A stretch of 30,945 bases of DNA from an uncultured Campylobacter sp. (GTDB lineage Bacteria; Campylobacterota; Campylobacteria; Campylobacterales; Campylobacteraceae): assembly GCF_938030815.1 (NCBI RefSeq), contig NZ_CALHII010000278.1, positions 1 to 30,945 of the forward strand. Direction: 5' to 3'. Below the pieces are notes generated by a model. The model had not been told where the DNA came from. It worked only from the letters and a program-made list of their open reading frames with translations, and made no database searches. Positions within the stretch are counted from its first letter, which is position 1; every line of letters begins with the position of its first letter. Made by a program: the position numbers and the translations under genes. Of this stretch, positions 1 through 7,164 are shown in pieces.

Positions 1-185
1 TCGCGCTTAGTTTCAGAAAAAGCAAAATTTATATAAAAATCCCCCGCGGATACGATAGCTTTGAGCCCGATCTAAGTAAGCCGATACGCGGTGATAAGCT
101 CGCGAGCAAGATACAAATCGATCTGGACGCGATGCTACAAATCGTAAAAATTCTAAAGTTGAATGAAAAAATTTGGACGTCTTAA
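1..185 (+). CDS. C-terminal end of a DUF3137-like membrane protein (partial)
   Basis: The window opens inside a gene. The frame starting at base 3 is open for 60 codons and stops at TAA 183-185. Its product aligns along its whole length with the C-terminus of the next gene: both contain K-I-Y-I-x-I-x-R-G, then S-F-E-P, and end in the same 18 residues (D-L-D-A-M-L-Q ... I-W-T-S). It is therefore the last part of a tandem paralogue whose N-terminus lies upstream of the window. The final 71 bases (120-190) are nearly identical to 1280-1350, while the preceding 100 bases are clearly diverged, which suggests recent local sequence exchange between the copies. The function of the family is unknown. 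Confidence 0.85.
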   Translation, partial: ALSFRKSKIYIKIPRGYDSFEPDLSKPIRGDKLASKIQIDLDAMLQIVKILKLNEKIWTS

Positions 186-370
186 CGGGCGTAAGGCGGA
201 GCGAGGCAAGCGGGGCGAAACGAGGTAGGGTATGGCGAACAAACGGAACGTGCGGTTTGCGCAAGTAGCTGCAAAATTTAGCGACATCCAAGCGGCATAT
301 GCCGTATCGGGCGCAGATTTACGCTGTGCCGCAAGGTTGCGCCATTAAATTTAATAAATAGAGGTTGGGC

Positions 371-1345
371 GTGGATATTAAAACCGTCATAGAGTTAGAA
401 AAGCAGCGCAAACGGCTTAAGAAAAGTCGCAAGCTTTGGAAAATTTTAAGTTACCTCGTAGCGTTTGCGGTTTTCGGTCCGATGCTTGCGCTCGCATTGA
501 TAATCATCTTTCTTGATTTTCCCAAACTCGATCTTGGCATAGAAAGCTTATCTTTTTTGGTCATGTCTATTTTAGCAATAATCGCCATGCGGGACGAATT
601 TTACGAGTGGATTTTTGAGCGCAAAACCGAGCGATTTTTGATGCGCTACAAAGAGCTTTATCTCAAGCCTTATATCGAGAGCCTGGGCTTTTCGTATAAA
701 ATGGGCGCGCTTTTTCAGGAAAAAGAGGTAAGAGCAAGCGAGATATTTGACGGATTTGATAGATTTCGCGCGGATGATCTGGTTTGCGCGAACGCAGGCG
801 GAGTAGATTTTATGTTTTGCGATATAAGGCTGGAAAAAGAAATCGGTACGGGAATTCCATTTATTTTTAAAAATAATTACGCCACATTTTTCGAAGGACC
901 CTTTTTCGTGGCAAATTTTAATAAAAAAATTGGCTCCGATGTTTTTGTTTTTTCGGGCGCGGCGGCACCCACAGGCATAGATTTGCCGCCGTCTGCACTA
1001 CCGCGCAAGCTATGGAGCAGCCGCAAAATCCCGATAGATAACGCGGACTTCAATGCAAACTTTTCGGTTTACGCAAGTGATACGGTGGCGGCTATGTATG
1101 TCCTGACGCCCGTGCTGATGGAGAAAATTCTATCTCTTAAACAGCTCGTAAAATCGGATATCTCGCTTAGCTTTAAGCAAAATAAAATTTATATCGCGAT
1201 ATCTCGCGGCGCCGATAGTTTCGAGCCGAGCTTGGATCAGCCGATGCTCAATGCCCGCATCGCAAATGATATCAAAGCGGATCTGGACGCGATGCTACAA
1301 ATCGTAAAAATTCTAAAGCTGAATGAGAAAATTTGGACGTCTTAA
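371..1345 (+). CDS. DUF3137-like integral membrane protein
   Basis: A protein of about 324 residues of unknown function. The N-terminus is a basic, charged helix (about residues 1-24, many K/R/E), followed by two hydrophobic membrane segments (about 25-47 and 55-72), then a large soluble domain. The layout, and the stretch running from S-E-I-F-D-G-F-D-R-F through D-D-L-V-C-A-N-A-G-G-V, fit my memory of DUF3137 proteins; this is family recognition, not a search. I prefer GTG 371 as start because GAGG at 361-364 sits 6 bases before it; an in-frame TTG at 365 would touch the ribosome binding site. It is the second member of a tandem pair with the partial gene at the window start. No stop or frameshift is seen. 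Confidence 0.75.
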   Translation: MDIKTVIELEKQRKRLKKSRKLWKILSYLVAFAVFGPMLALALIIIFLDFPKLDLGIESLSFLVMSILAIIAMRDEFYEWIFERKTERFLMRYKELYLKPYIESLGFSYKMGALFQEKEVRASEIFDGFDRFRADDLVCANAGGVDFMFCDIRLEKEIGTGIPFIFKNNYATFFEGPFFVANFNKKIGSDVFVFSGAAAPTGIDLPPSALPRKLWSSRKIPIDNADFNANFSVYASDTVAAMYVLTPVLMEKILSLKQLVKSDISLSFKQNKIYIAISRGADSFEPSLDQPMLNARIANDIKADLDAMLQIVKILKLNEKIWTS

Positions 1346-1574
1346 CGGGCTCAAGGCGGAGAGGCAGGCGGGTGAAATATGACATGGTAAAGCAAGGCGG
1401 ACGGAATAAAACAAGGTAGTAAAACAAGACAAATGTAGAGTAAGGCGGGCGAGACGGAATGCGACGAATAAGGCGCGCCGCGCGAATGCGGATGAAATTT
1501 CACGCGAAATTCCATCGTAGCGACTAAACCCTACGCAGAATTTCGACGGAATTTTACGAAAAATTAAAATTTGC

Positions 1575-1603
1575 TTGCTATTGAGAGATTTTTTTGATAT
1601 ACT
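1575..1603 (+). promoter_or_regulatory. Promoter for tRNA-Val
   Basis: A TTGCTA (-35) at 1575-1580 and a TATACT (-10) at 1598-1603 are separated by 17 bases. Transcription would start near 1610, just before the tRNA at 1617. The spacing and -10 match a housekeeping promoter well. Confidence 0.6.
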
Positions 1604-1616
1604 GCCGTTTCTTTTT

Positions 1617-1692
1617 GGCCCCGTAACTCAGTTGGTAGAGTGTCACCTTGACATGGTGGAAGTCGTTGGTTCGAGTCCAATCGGGACCACCA
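1617..1692 (+). tRNA. tRNA-Val (GAC anticodon)
   Basis: A 76-base cloverleaf with encoded CCA. The anticodon GAC lies at 1650-1652 in a 7-base loop (TTGACAT) closed by a 5-bp stem; the D loop carries GG at the expected place, and the T arm has TTCGAGT with a 5-bp stem. Two features are unusual: the acceptor stem has a C3-A70 mismatch (the family would normally have a pair there), and position 10 is A, pairing with T25, rather than the usual G10. A good promoter lies immediately upstream. It reads valine GUC/GUU codons. It is either functional with a weakened acceptor stem or an early decaying copy; I favour functional. No other RNA gene follows it. Confidence 0.9.
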
Positions 1693-1839
1693 TTTAAGCT
1701 ATTTTTAAGTTATAATCACTTCTTTCTATTTTTCTTTGATTCCTGCTTAAGTTGTTTTCAAATTTTAATCCACTTCATTTTCACGCACAGCACCTGTCTT
1801 AAATTTAGTTATTCCGACCTCTTTCATTTTTATTTTAGA

Positions 1840-1930
1840 TATAATTTTTCCAAAATACTACGAGATCGATTAGCCGATCGATGAGGTAAATTCTATCGGC
1901 AACCGATTAAATTTAGAAAGGAGTATCGGC
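1840..1930 (+). promoter_or_regulatory. Promoter and alternative hairpins before the immunity-like pseudogene
   Basis: A TATAAT -10 box lies at 1840-1845 after a T-rich stretch, the usual Campylobacter promoter style. Downstream are alternating complementary words: GCCGAT 1873-1878, ATCGGC 1895-1900, CCGAT 1903-1907 and ATCGG 1925-1929. The first can pair with the second and the third with the fourth, or the middle two can pair with each other around a 3-base loop. The Shine-Dalgarno AAAGGAG (1917-1923) falls inside the loop of the last pair. This looks like a switchable leader, but that is inference from pairing alone. Confidence 0.35.
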
Positions 1931-1935
1931 GATAT

Positions 1936-2211
1936 ATGGGGCAGTATGTTATAAAAACCTTAGATTACTGCGCAGAAAGGGGACTGCAGCTACAATGAGA
2001 AAAGGACTTCGCGATCTCCGTCAATGCTCCAGGAAACGAAGTTACTATAAGGGCGAATAAAAGCGGGCTTATATCTCTTGCCAGGCATTTGCTTACTTTA
2101 GCGCAAGATTTTGCGCCGAAACATTCGCATATACATCTGGATAAGTATAATTCGCTTGAGGAGGGCTCGGCGGAACTTATAAACCAAAAAGATACCGAGC
2201 GGCAAAGATAA
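1936..2211 (+). pseudogene. Immunity-protein (Imm32-like) gene broken by an in-frame TGA
   Basis: One reading frame runs from ATG 1936 to TAA 2209-2211 and is interrupted only by TGA at 1996-1998 after codon 20. The downstream part contains G-L-I-S-L-A-R-H-L-L-T-L-A and later H-I-H-L-D-K-Y-N-S-L-E-E-G-S-A-E-L-I, the pattern I associate with the Imm32 family of polymorphic-toxin immunity proteins (from memory, not a search). The ribosome binding site AAAGGAG ends 12 bases before ATG. No plausible start codon lies shortly after the TGA, so downstream re-initiation looks unlikely, although rare TGA readthrough cannot be excluded. No toxin gene is next to it in the window, so it is probably an orphan remnant. 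Confidence 0.6.
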
Positions 2212-2236
2212 ATTTTTATGCTAAAGAAAGGTGACA

Positions 2237-2557
2237 ATGAGAGAAAAACACATTGTAGAGTTATTATCCTCCGCAATCGAAGGAGACGGGATCATATCCG
2301 TAGTATTTAAATTTTTCCATATAGATTGGGGATACACGCTAGAGGAGCTCGATCTAATTATAAATTTCGGTATAAAAAATGGCGATCTCCTTATAGAAGA
2401 TATGCATGATAAAAACAAGCACTACGACAAAATAGATTGGCGGCTAGATAATGTGTATCAAGAGATCGTTATGGTAGATATTTACAAATATATGCCATTG
2501 CTATTTTCCAAACATCCGACGGTACCGGATCCTTATAAGCAGTTCATTACGGAATAA
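2237..2557 (+). CDS. Small acidic hypothetical protein, possibly immunity-like
   Basis: A 106-residue soluble protein with no signal peptide or membrane segment. ATG 2237 is chosen because AAAGAAAGG ends 5 bases upstream; the in-frame GTG at 2231 overlaps that site. The sequence is rich in D, E, I and K. Its N-terminal half has helical segments (E-L-L-S-S-A-I-E-G-D-G, then G-Y-T-L-E-E-L-D-L-I-I), followed by a W-R-L-D stretch. The small size, charge and position just after an immunity-like pseudogene suggest a second toxin-immunity-type protein, perhaps a distant DUF596-like one. I cannot name the family with confidence. It is 25 bases after the pseudogene and could share its promoter. Confidence 0.5.
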   Translation: MREKHIVELLSSAIEGDGIISVVFKFFHIDWGYTLEELDLIINFGIKNGDLLIEDMHDKNKHYDKIDWRLDNVYQEIVMVDIYKYMPLLFSKHPTVPDPYKQFITE

Positions 2558-2662
2558 AATTTGCGTATGACAGCACGGATAAAACTATAAAATTTAAAGG
2601 ATCGGACGGTATGGCGCAAAATACGATGAGCAAAGCAGATCATAAGGAAAAGGGGCGGCGCA

Positions 2663-3067
2663 ATGCTAGATAGAATTGCCTCTTTTTTGACAGGCATAAT
2701 GTGCTTCTTATATCTTATAAATTTTACGGTACATAAACATGTAAAAATAGGCGAGAAATATATTAAATTTGATGATGCGGGTAGTTTGTGGATATTGCCC
2801 GCAATCGTATTTTTAATAATGGGTATTTACGGCTTTTATTTCGCCTTTCGCTCTGAAAAGAGTATAAAAAAATACCCGAAATATATGTGGCGTAAGGACT
2901 GCTTTAAATTTTACATGTACGAGGACGTCAAAGATACGGATCAAATTTGCCCAGACTGCGGCAAAAAGCTTACGGAGTATAATGACGGCGACTACTGGCG
3001 AAGAAACGCTCCTCATCAAGGCGTTAAACCGCCAAAGCCCAAAAAGCGTAAATTTAAAAAGCGATGA
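2663..3067 (+). CDS. Two-TM membrane protein with degenerate zinc ribbon
   Basis: A 134-residue protein with two membrane segments (about residues 7-23 and 41-62), then F-R-S-E-K-S-I-K-K-Y-P-K and a cytoplasmic zinc-ribbon-like end: C80, then C-P-D-C (C96, C99). The paralogue just downstream has a full C-x2-C ... C-x2-C set; here the first cysteine is replaced by R77, so four-cysteine zinc binding is probably impaired. The C-terminus is strongly basic (P-K-P-K-K-R-K-F-K-K-R). ATG 2663 has an AAGGAAAAGGGG ribosome binding site. The function is unknown. The pair with the next gene suggests duplication in this accessory patch. Confidence 0.65.
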   Translation: MLDRIASFLTGIMCFLYLINFTVHKHVKIGEKYIKFDDAGSLWILPAIVFLIMGIYGFYFAFRSEKSIKKYPKYMWRKDCFKFYMYEDVKDTDQICPDCGKKLTEYNDGDYWRRNAPHQGVKPPKPKKRKFKKR

Positions 3068-3098
3068 AATTTTGATTTGTTATACGAGGAATATAAAA

Positions 3099-3528
3099 AT
3101 GCTAAATAGAATTTTTGCATTAATCGGCTTTTTCGCTTTTTTTCGCATGGGGACTGGCGGCCGCTCTATTGGGGGAAGTTGGTATAAAACCCGATTTTAT
3201 GGCATCGGTAAAATTTGATAGCGCGTATCTGCGTATCATCATAGGAATTTTATGCTTTGCGGCGTGCGCTTTCTTTTTATATCTCGCATTTCGCTCCGAA
3301 AAAAGCATAAAATATTATCCTAAATTTATGCGCTGCAAAGAGTGTCTTAAATTTTATAATTTCTCGGACGTTAAAGATAGGAGCGTTTGCCCTAAGTGCG
3401 GAGGCGAGCTGCAAGATTATGCCGAGATAGAAAAGTGGAATCAAGCAGAAAAGAATAAAAAGCTTGAAAGATATTATAAATTTGAAAAAGAGTGGCTAAA
3501 GAGGGCGAGTCATGATAAAAATAATTGA
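3099..3528 (+). pseudogene. Paralogue of the membrane/zinc-ribbon protein, frameshifted at a T7 tract
   Basis: ATG 3099, preceded by ACGAGGA, begins M-L-N-R-I-F-A-L-I-G-F-F, very like the start of the previous gene, but runs out of frame after the T run at 3137-3143 (7 Ts). Removing one T joins it to the +1-shifted frame that continues A-W-G-L-A-A-A-L-L-G-E-V, a second membrane segment, the shared F-R-S-E-K-S-I-K motif and a complete C-x2-C ... C-P-K-C zinc ribbon ending at TGA 3526-3528. The repaired protein would be about 142 residues. As written it is off. A homopolymer at the break makes slipped-strand phase variation or a sequencing error as likely as true decay. TTG 3169 could start a truncated product lacking the first membrane segment. 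Confidence 0.65.
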
Positions 3529-3890
3529 TGCGCAAGCAAAATTAAAAAGGCCATATGGAAAAAAATGAGCGCTAGGATAGGTTTAATACTTTTGGGCGCA
3601 TTTTAGACGGGTATGATTTTAGGGATTGACTAAATTTTAAAAATTCCAGCTAGATTCGCTTCGCAAATTTGCCGCTTTAAGAAATAAAAACCGCTAAAGA
3701 GTCTAAATTTAAAACCAAAATTTTACCGTGCCTCTCAAAACGCTCAAGATCAAAATTTCATCCAATCTACGCCAAAATTTTAAAAAATCTATCTTTAATC
3801 TTTGAAATTTATTATTATTTAATCAAGAGAAATTATAATATAGCATTTGCAAATCATTCGCAAAATTCTAATTTTAAATAGGGGAGAGTG
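3529..3890 (+). promoter_or_regulatory. Upstream region of the TonB receptor gene
   Basis: A non-coding stretch of 362 bases. A short ATG-led frame near 3566 is broken by TAG and is not called. A clean TATAAT at 3834-3839 is the likely -10 of the receptor gene; no strong -35 is visible, which is normal in Campylobacter. Just downstream, TTTGC and GCAAA arms flank a 9-base AT-rich spacer at about 3846-3864; this overlaps the expected transcription start and could be a repressor (Fur-type) operator, but the match to a Fur box is weak. Confidence 0.45.
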
Positions 3891-5963
3891 ATGTTTAAGA
3901 AATTTTATCTTTCAAATGCTGCGATTGCGCTAAGTTTGTGCGCCGCCTTACAACTGAACGGAGCCGAAAACAACGCTACGTCCGAAAATATCAACGCGCC
4001 TGGCGCGAGAGCGGTAAATTCCGCAGCTCCTAAAAACGCTTCCGGCGCGAACGCCACGAAGCTGGGCACCATCGTAGTTACCGCAACGGGCTTTGAGGAT
4101 ATGCTTAAAAACGAGGTTCGCAACGTCTCGGTCATCACTGCGGAGGATATGGAAAACCGCGGCTACCGCGATCTGCGCGAAATTTTAGAAAAGGCGCCGG
4201 GGGTTAGCTTCCACGGCGATATGGTCGATCTGCGCGGACAGGGTCAGAAGGCAAATACCTCCGTCAAGGTCCTTCTTAACGGAGTCGCGCTCAATATGAT
4301 CGACACGACGCCGACGAGCATCCCGATCGATCTCATTCCGATCGAAGATATCGAGCGCGTGGAGATCATCCCCGGCGGCGGTAGTGTGCTTTACGGCAGC
4401 GGCACCAGCGGCGGCGTGATAAATATCATCACAAAAAAGGGCGCCAGATACCCATACGCCAATGTCTCCACCAAGATCGCGTCGTATAATTATAAAGATC
4501 TAAATTTAGGGCTCGGCGGAGGCGTGAGCGATAATCTGTTTCTAAAAACCGCCGTAAAGGGCTTTAAGCAGCGCGGATACCGCAAGGGCGAGAAAAATAC
4601 CGGCTACTACGGCTCGCTCGGGATGCATTATAAAATTTCGGACGAGCAAAGCATCTCCTTTGATCCGAGCTATTATCAGGCGCGAACCTATTCGGTGCCG
4701 AGCTTAGGGCTTGCCGAGCTTAAGGCGGATCGCCGCCAGCAAGGAGGCGAGCGGACTTTTACCAAAAGCACGCGAGCAAATTTCGATTTCGGCTACACGG
4801 TAAAATTCGGCGATAAAATCGAAGCAAATTTGCACCCTTATTATCAAGATATCAGGATCATTCAGAGCGGATTCGTAATGAAAGACCGCAAAGAGGGGGC
4901 AAATTTAAAAGGCAAGCTCGACTACGACAGCGGCGAGTTCATAGCGGGATATGATTATCTCAAAAACAAGGGCTTTCGTAGGATAAATTTTGATGTCGCG
5001 ATGAATCCTATGATGAGCCTTTCGCAGCTTACGATCTTTGATATGCAAAAGCTTACCCACTCGGTCTATGCGCTGCAAAAGCACAATTTCACCGATCTGT
5101 TTTCGCTTAGTGCTGGCGGGCGTTTTGAGCGCGCCGAATACAAAGTAGATCGCGAAGTCTCTACGACAATGCGTAGGATGGGGCGCATATTTCATACTCA
5201 AGAAAGCACGCACGTAACGGATCATAAAAACAACTACGCTTTTGAGATTACGCCGAATTTTAATTATTCCAAGGATGGCAATCTATATTTTAAATTTGAG
5301 CGCGGCTATATCTCGCCGGGGCCTAATCAGCTTATCGACAAGCTCGGTCGCAACGGGCCCTATGTGCTTAATAACCTCAAATCCGAAACTTTTAAAACCT
5401 ACGAGATCGGTCTTAAAGACCTGATCTACGGGCAATACGTAAGCGCTACGATCTTTTGGACCGATACGAAAAACGAGATCATAAACGAAACTTTGGGCAG
5501 CTCGATCACCGACGGTTGGCATTTTATCAATATCGACGAGACGCGCCGCAAGGGCGTGGAGCTGTATGCGGAGCAAAGTCTGCTTTCAAATTTAAAGCTC
5601 AGCGAGACCTTTTCATACGTGGACGCCAAGATCCAATCCGGCGCGAATAAAGGCAAGCAGGTTCCGTTGGTAGAGCGCTCGAAGTTTGTTTTAGGGCTCG
5701 ATTACGAGCCGATTAGAAATTTAACGCTGATGAGCGATTTTAAATATTTCTCATCATCGCACGACGTCAACCACGATAGGATCGACTCGCGCACGATCGT
5801 AGATCTGGGCGCTGCGTACCGCTTCGCAAGCGGATTTTTGATAAGCGCCGGAGTCAAAAACGTCTTTGACGAGGAGTATAATTACAACCAAAATTTACGC
5901 TCGGACATCTATACTCCGGCTCCAGGGCGCAACTATTACGTGGAGTTTAAATACACCTATTAG
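3891..5963 (+). CDS. TonB-dependent outer-membrane receptor
   Basis: A 690-residue receptor, typical for ferric-siderophore, haem or cobalamin uptake with energy from TonB-ExbBD. The first ~24 residues are a signal peptide (basic start, hydrophobic core, A-x-A-like end at L-N-G-A). A low-complexity A/N/S linker follows, then a TonB box (L-G-T-I-V-V-T-A, about residues 56-63), a plug domain with V-L-L-N-G-V-A-L and I-E-R-V-E-I-I-P-G-G-G-S-V-L-Y-G, then the beta-barrel, with G-V-E-L-Y-A-E near residue 560 and a terminal aromatic strand ending K-Y-T-Y. ATG 3891 is chosen over GTG 3888 because GGGGAG sits 4 bases before it. The ligand cannot be told from sequence; iron-siderophore is the default guess. 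It appears monocistronic. Confidence 0.92.
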   Translation: MFKKFYLSNAAIALSLCAALQLNGAENNATSENINAPGARAVNSAAPKNASGANATKLGTIVVTATGFEDMLKNEVRNVSVITAEDMENRGYRDLREILEKAPGVSFHGDMVDLRGQGQKANTSVKVLLNGVALNMIDTTPTSIPIDLIPIEDIERVEIIPGGGSVLYGSGTSGGVINIITKKGARYPYANVSTKIASYNYKDLNLGLGGGVSDNLFLKTAVKGFKQRGYRKGEKNTGYYGSLGMHYKISDEQSISFDPSYYQARTYSVPSLGLAELKADRRQQGGERTFTKSTRANFDFGYTVKFGDKIEANLHPYYQDIRIIQSGFVMKDRKEGANLKGKLDYDSGEFIAGYDYLKNKGFRRINFDVAMNPMMSLSQLTIFDMQKLTHSVYALQKHNFTDLFSLSAGGRFERAEYKVDREVSTTMRRMGRIFHTQESTHVTDHKNNYAFEITPNFNYSKDGNLYFKFERGYISPGPNQLIDKLGRNGPYVLNNLKSETFKTYEIGLKDLIYGQYVSATIFWTDTKNEIINETLGSSITDGWHFINIDETRRKGVELYAEQSLLSNLKLSETFSYVDAKIQSGANKGKQVPLVERSKFVLGLDYEPIRNLTLMSDFKYFSSSHDVNHDRIDSRTIVDLGAAYRFASGFLISAGVKNVFDEEYNYNQNLRSDIYTPAPGRNYYVEFKYTY

Positions 5964-6082
5964 CGTGCGTTTAAATTTAAGCGAGGTTTGAGCTGCGAAA
6001 TTTAAAATTTACGGGCGGAATTTAAAATTTCGCCGCAGCGTGCTTTTTTGCCGCGAGATTAAATTTAATAAAAGGAGCGAAG

Positions 6083-6874
6083 ATGAAACCGGACTATAAA
6101 AACTGGGTGCCTAAGGGCATGATCGTGAGCTTTGCCGCGGGTGCGGGCGTAGCGTTAGTTTTGTTTTTGATTTTCGGCGTTTGCGGCGCCTTCGTAGGCG
6201 GCGTGCTGAGGTGGTTTCTTGCCGGGCTTTTCGGCGCAGCGGCGCTGTTTTTGATCGGCTTTACGATATACTGCGTCGTGTGGTACCGCGCGTTTGATTA
6301 CGGCGGCAAGCGTCAGCTCTCGCGCGCGATCGTAGAGGGCACGGCGAAATACGTGGATCTGCCCGAGGGCGGGCGCGGGCTGGACGTAGGCTGCGGCAGC
6401 GGCGCTCTAACGATCGCCGTCGCCAAGCGCAACCCGCACGCATCAGTGCTAGGCGTCGATCGCTGGGGCTTTGAGTACGCGTCTTTTAACAAACAGCTGT
6501 GCGAATCAAACGCGCGTGCAGAGGGGGTTAGCAACGTTAGCTTCGAGCAGGCTGACGCCACGCAGCTGCCCTTTGAGGACGGCAGTTTCGATGCGGTTAC
6601 AAGCAACTACGTCTATCACAACATCATGCGCAAGGACCGCCAGGCGCTGCTTTTAGAGACGCTCCGCGTGCTTAAAAAGGGCGGCAGCTTCGCGATCCAC
6701 GATCTTTTCTCGCGCGGAAACTACGGTGACATGGATGCTTTCATCGCACGCCTTAAGGAGCAGGGCTACGAGCGGGTCGAGCTTATAGACACGACGCAGG
6801 GGCTTTTTATGGGCCCGCGCGAAGCCAAATGGCTGATGCTGGGCAGCTCAAAGCTTCTGGTTGGTAGAAAATAG
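6083..6874 (+). CDS. Membrane-anchored class I SAM methyltransferase
   Basis: A 263-residue protein. Two hydrophobic segments (about residues 12-35 and 40-68) anchor it in the inner membrane, followed by a methyltransferase domain: motif I G-L-D-V-G-C-G-S-G-A-L (about 98-108), an acidic motif II (L-G-V-D-R), A-D-A-T-Q-L-P-F before F-D-A-V-T-S-N, and the Y-H-N near motif IV-V. AAAGGAG precedes ATG 6083. The motif pattern matches UbiE/type 11-like methyltransferases acting on small molecules, but the substrate is unknown. Coding GC is high, like its neighbours. It is followed by a possible intrinsic terminator. Confidence 0.85.
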   Translation: MKPDYKNWVPKGMIVSFAAGAGVALVLFLIFGVCGAFVGGVLRWFLAGLFGAAALFLIGFTIYCVVWYRAFDYGGKRQLSRAIVEGTAKYVDLPEGGRGLDVGCGSGALTIAVAKRNPHASVLGVDRWGFEYASFNKQLCESNARAEGVSNVSFEQADATQLPFEDGSFDAVTSNYVYHNIMRKDRQALLLETLRVLKKGGSFAIHDLFSRGNYGDMDAFIARLKEQGYERVELIDTTQGLFMGPREAKWLMLGSSKLLVGRK

Positions 6875-6890
6875 AGAGCCTTCGTAATTG

Positions 6891-7126
6891 CTACTTTACT
6901 ATTGCGGACATCTTTTTTAGCTCAGCTATTAGTATGTCGCCCAAGACGGCTGGGCTTTTTAAATTTAGCCCAAATCTTGCTCGCAACAAAATACCCGTCT
7001 TTACAAAAAGCTTGGGTTCTGAATCAAAAACATCTATCTGAGTGTTTGCTTGCGAAATTTTATATAGTTTGCGTGATAGACTATGCCGCCTGCATCGGTA
7101 TCTTCGTAGTAGATTCATATCTTCAT
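6891..7126 (-). pseudogene. ybgC: Degraded YbgC-type acyl-CoA thioesterase
   Basis: Reading the minus strand from ATG 7126 gives M-K-I-stop-I-Y-Y-E-D-T-D-A-G-G-I-V-Y-H-A-N-Y, the hallmark N-terminus of YbgC (4HBT hotdog fold), with a TGA where family members usually have an arginine, so probably a C-to-T change in CGA. The frame then hits TAG about 25 codons in. The later family part is in another frame: A-R-F-G-L-N-L-K-S-P-A-V-L-G-D-I-L matches the middle strand of YbgC. It stops early at 6891, leaving about 75 residues instead of the usual ~130. AAGGAG still precedes the ATG. The gene therefore carries at least a nonsense change, a frameshift and a C-terminal loss, and is dead. An intact copy is probably elsewhere in the genome. 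Confidence 0.8.
6939..6960 (+). terminator. Possible intrinsic terminator after the methyltransferase gene
   Basis: GCCCA (6939-6943) and TGGGC (6951-6955) form a 5-bp stem around AGACGGC, followed by TTTTT. It lies within the remains of ybgC on the other strand, so it may be a coincidence of that gene's sequence. Confidence 0.4.
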
Positions 7127-7164
7127 TACATCATTCTCCTTTTTTGCACCCAAGCATATTATTT

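Noticed and set aside
13..291. 92-codon minus-strand open frame
   Set aside because: Lies over the paralogous DUF3137 coding end and its flank; no ribosome binding site or family resemblance.
1648..1884. 78-codon frame beginning inside the tRNA
   Set aside because: Its start is in the anticodon arm of tRNA-Val and the product is a low-quality T-rich translation.
3566..3631. Short frame with a membrane-like start (M-S-A-R-I-G-L-I-L-L-G-A-F)
   Set aside because: Broken by TAG after 13 codons; could be another remnant of the membrane-protein family, but too short to support.
5964..6082. Intrinsic terminator after the TonB receptor gene
   Set aside because: GC-rich complementary pieces and a T-run exist near 6013-6049, but the stem needs mismatches, so I could not support a definite call.
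6313..6606. 97-codon minus-strand frame
   Set aside because: Shadow of the methyltransferase gene; GC-rich genes here give long antisense open frames.
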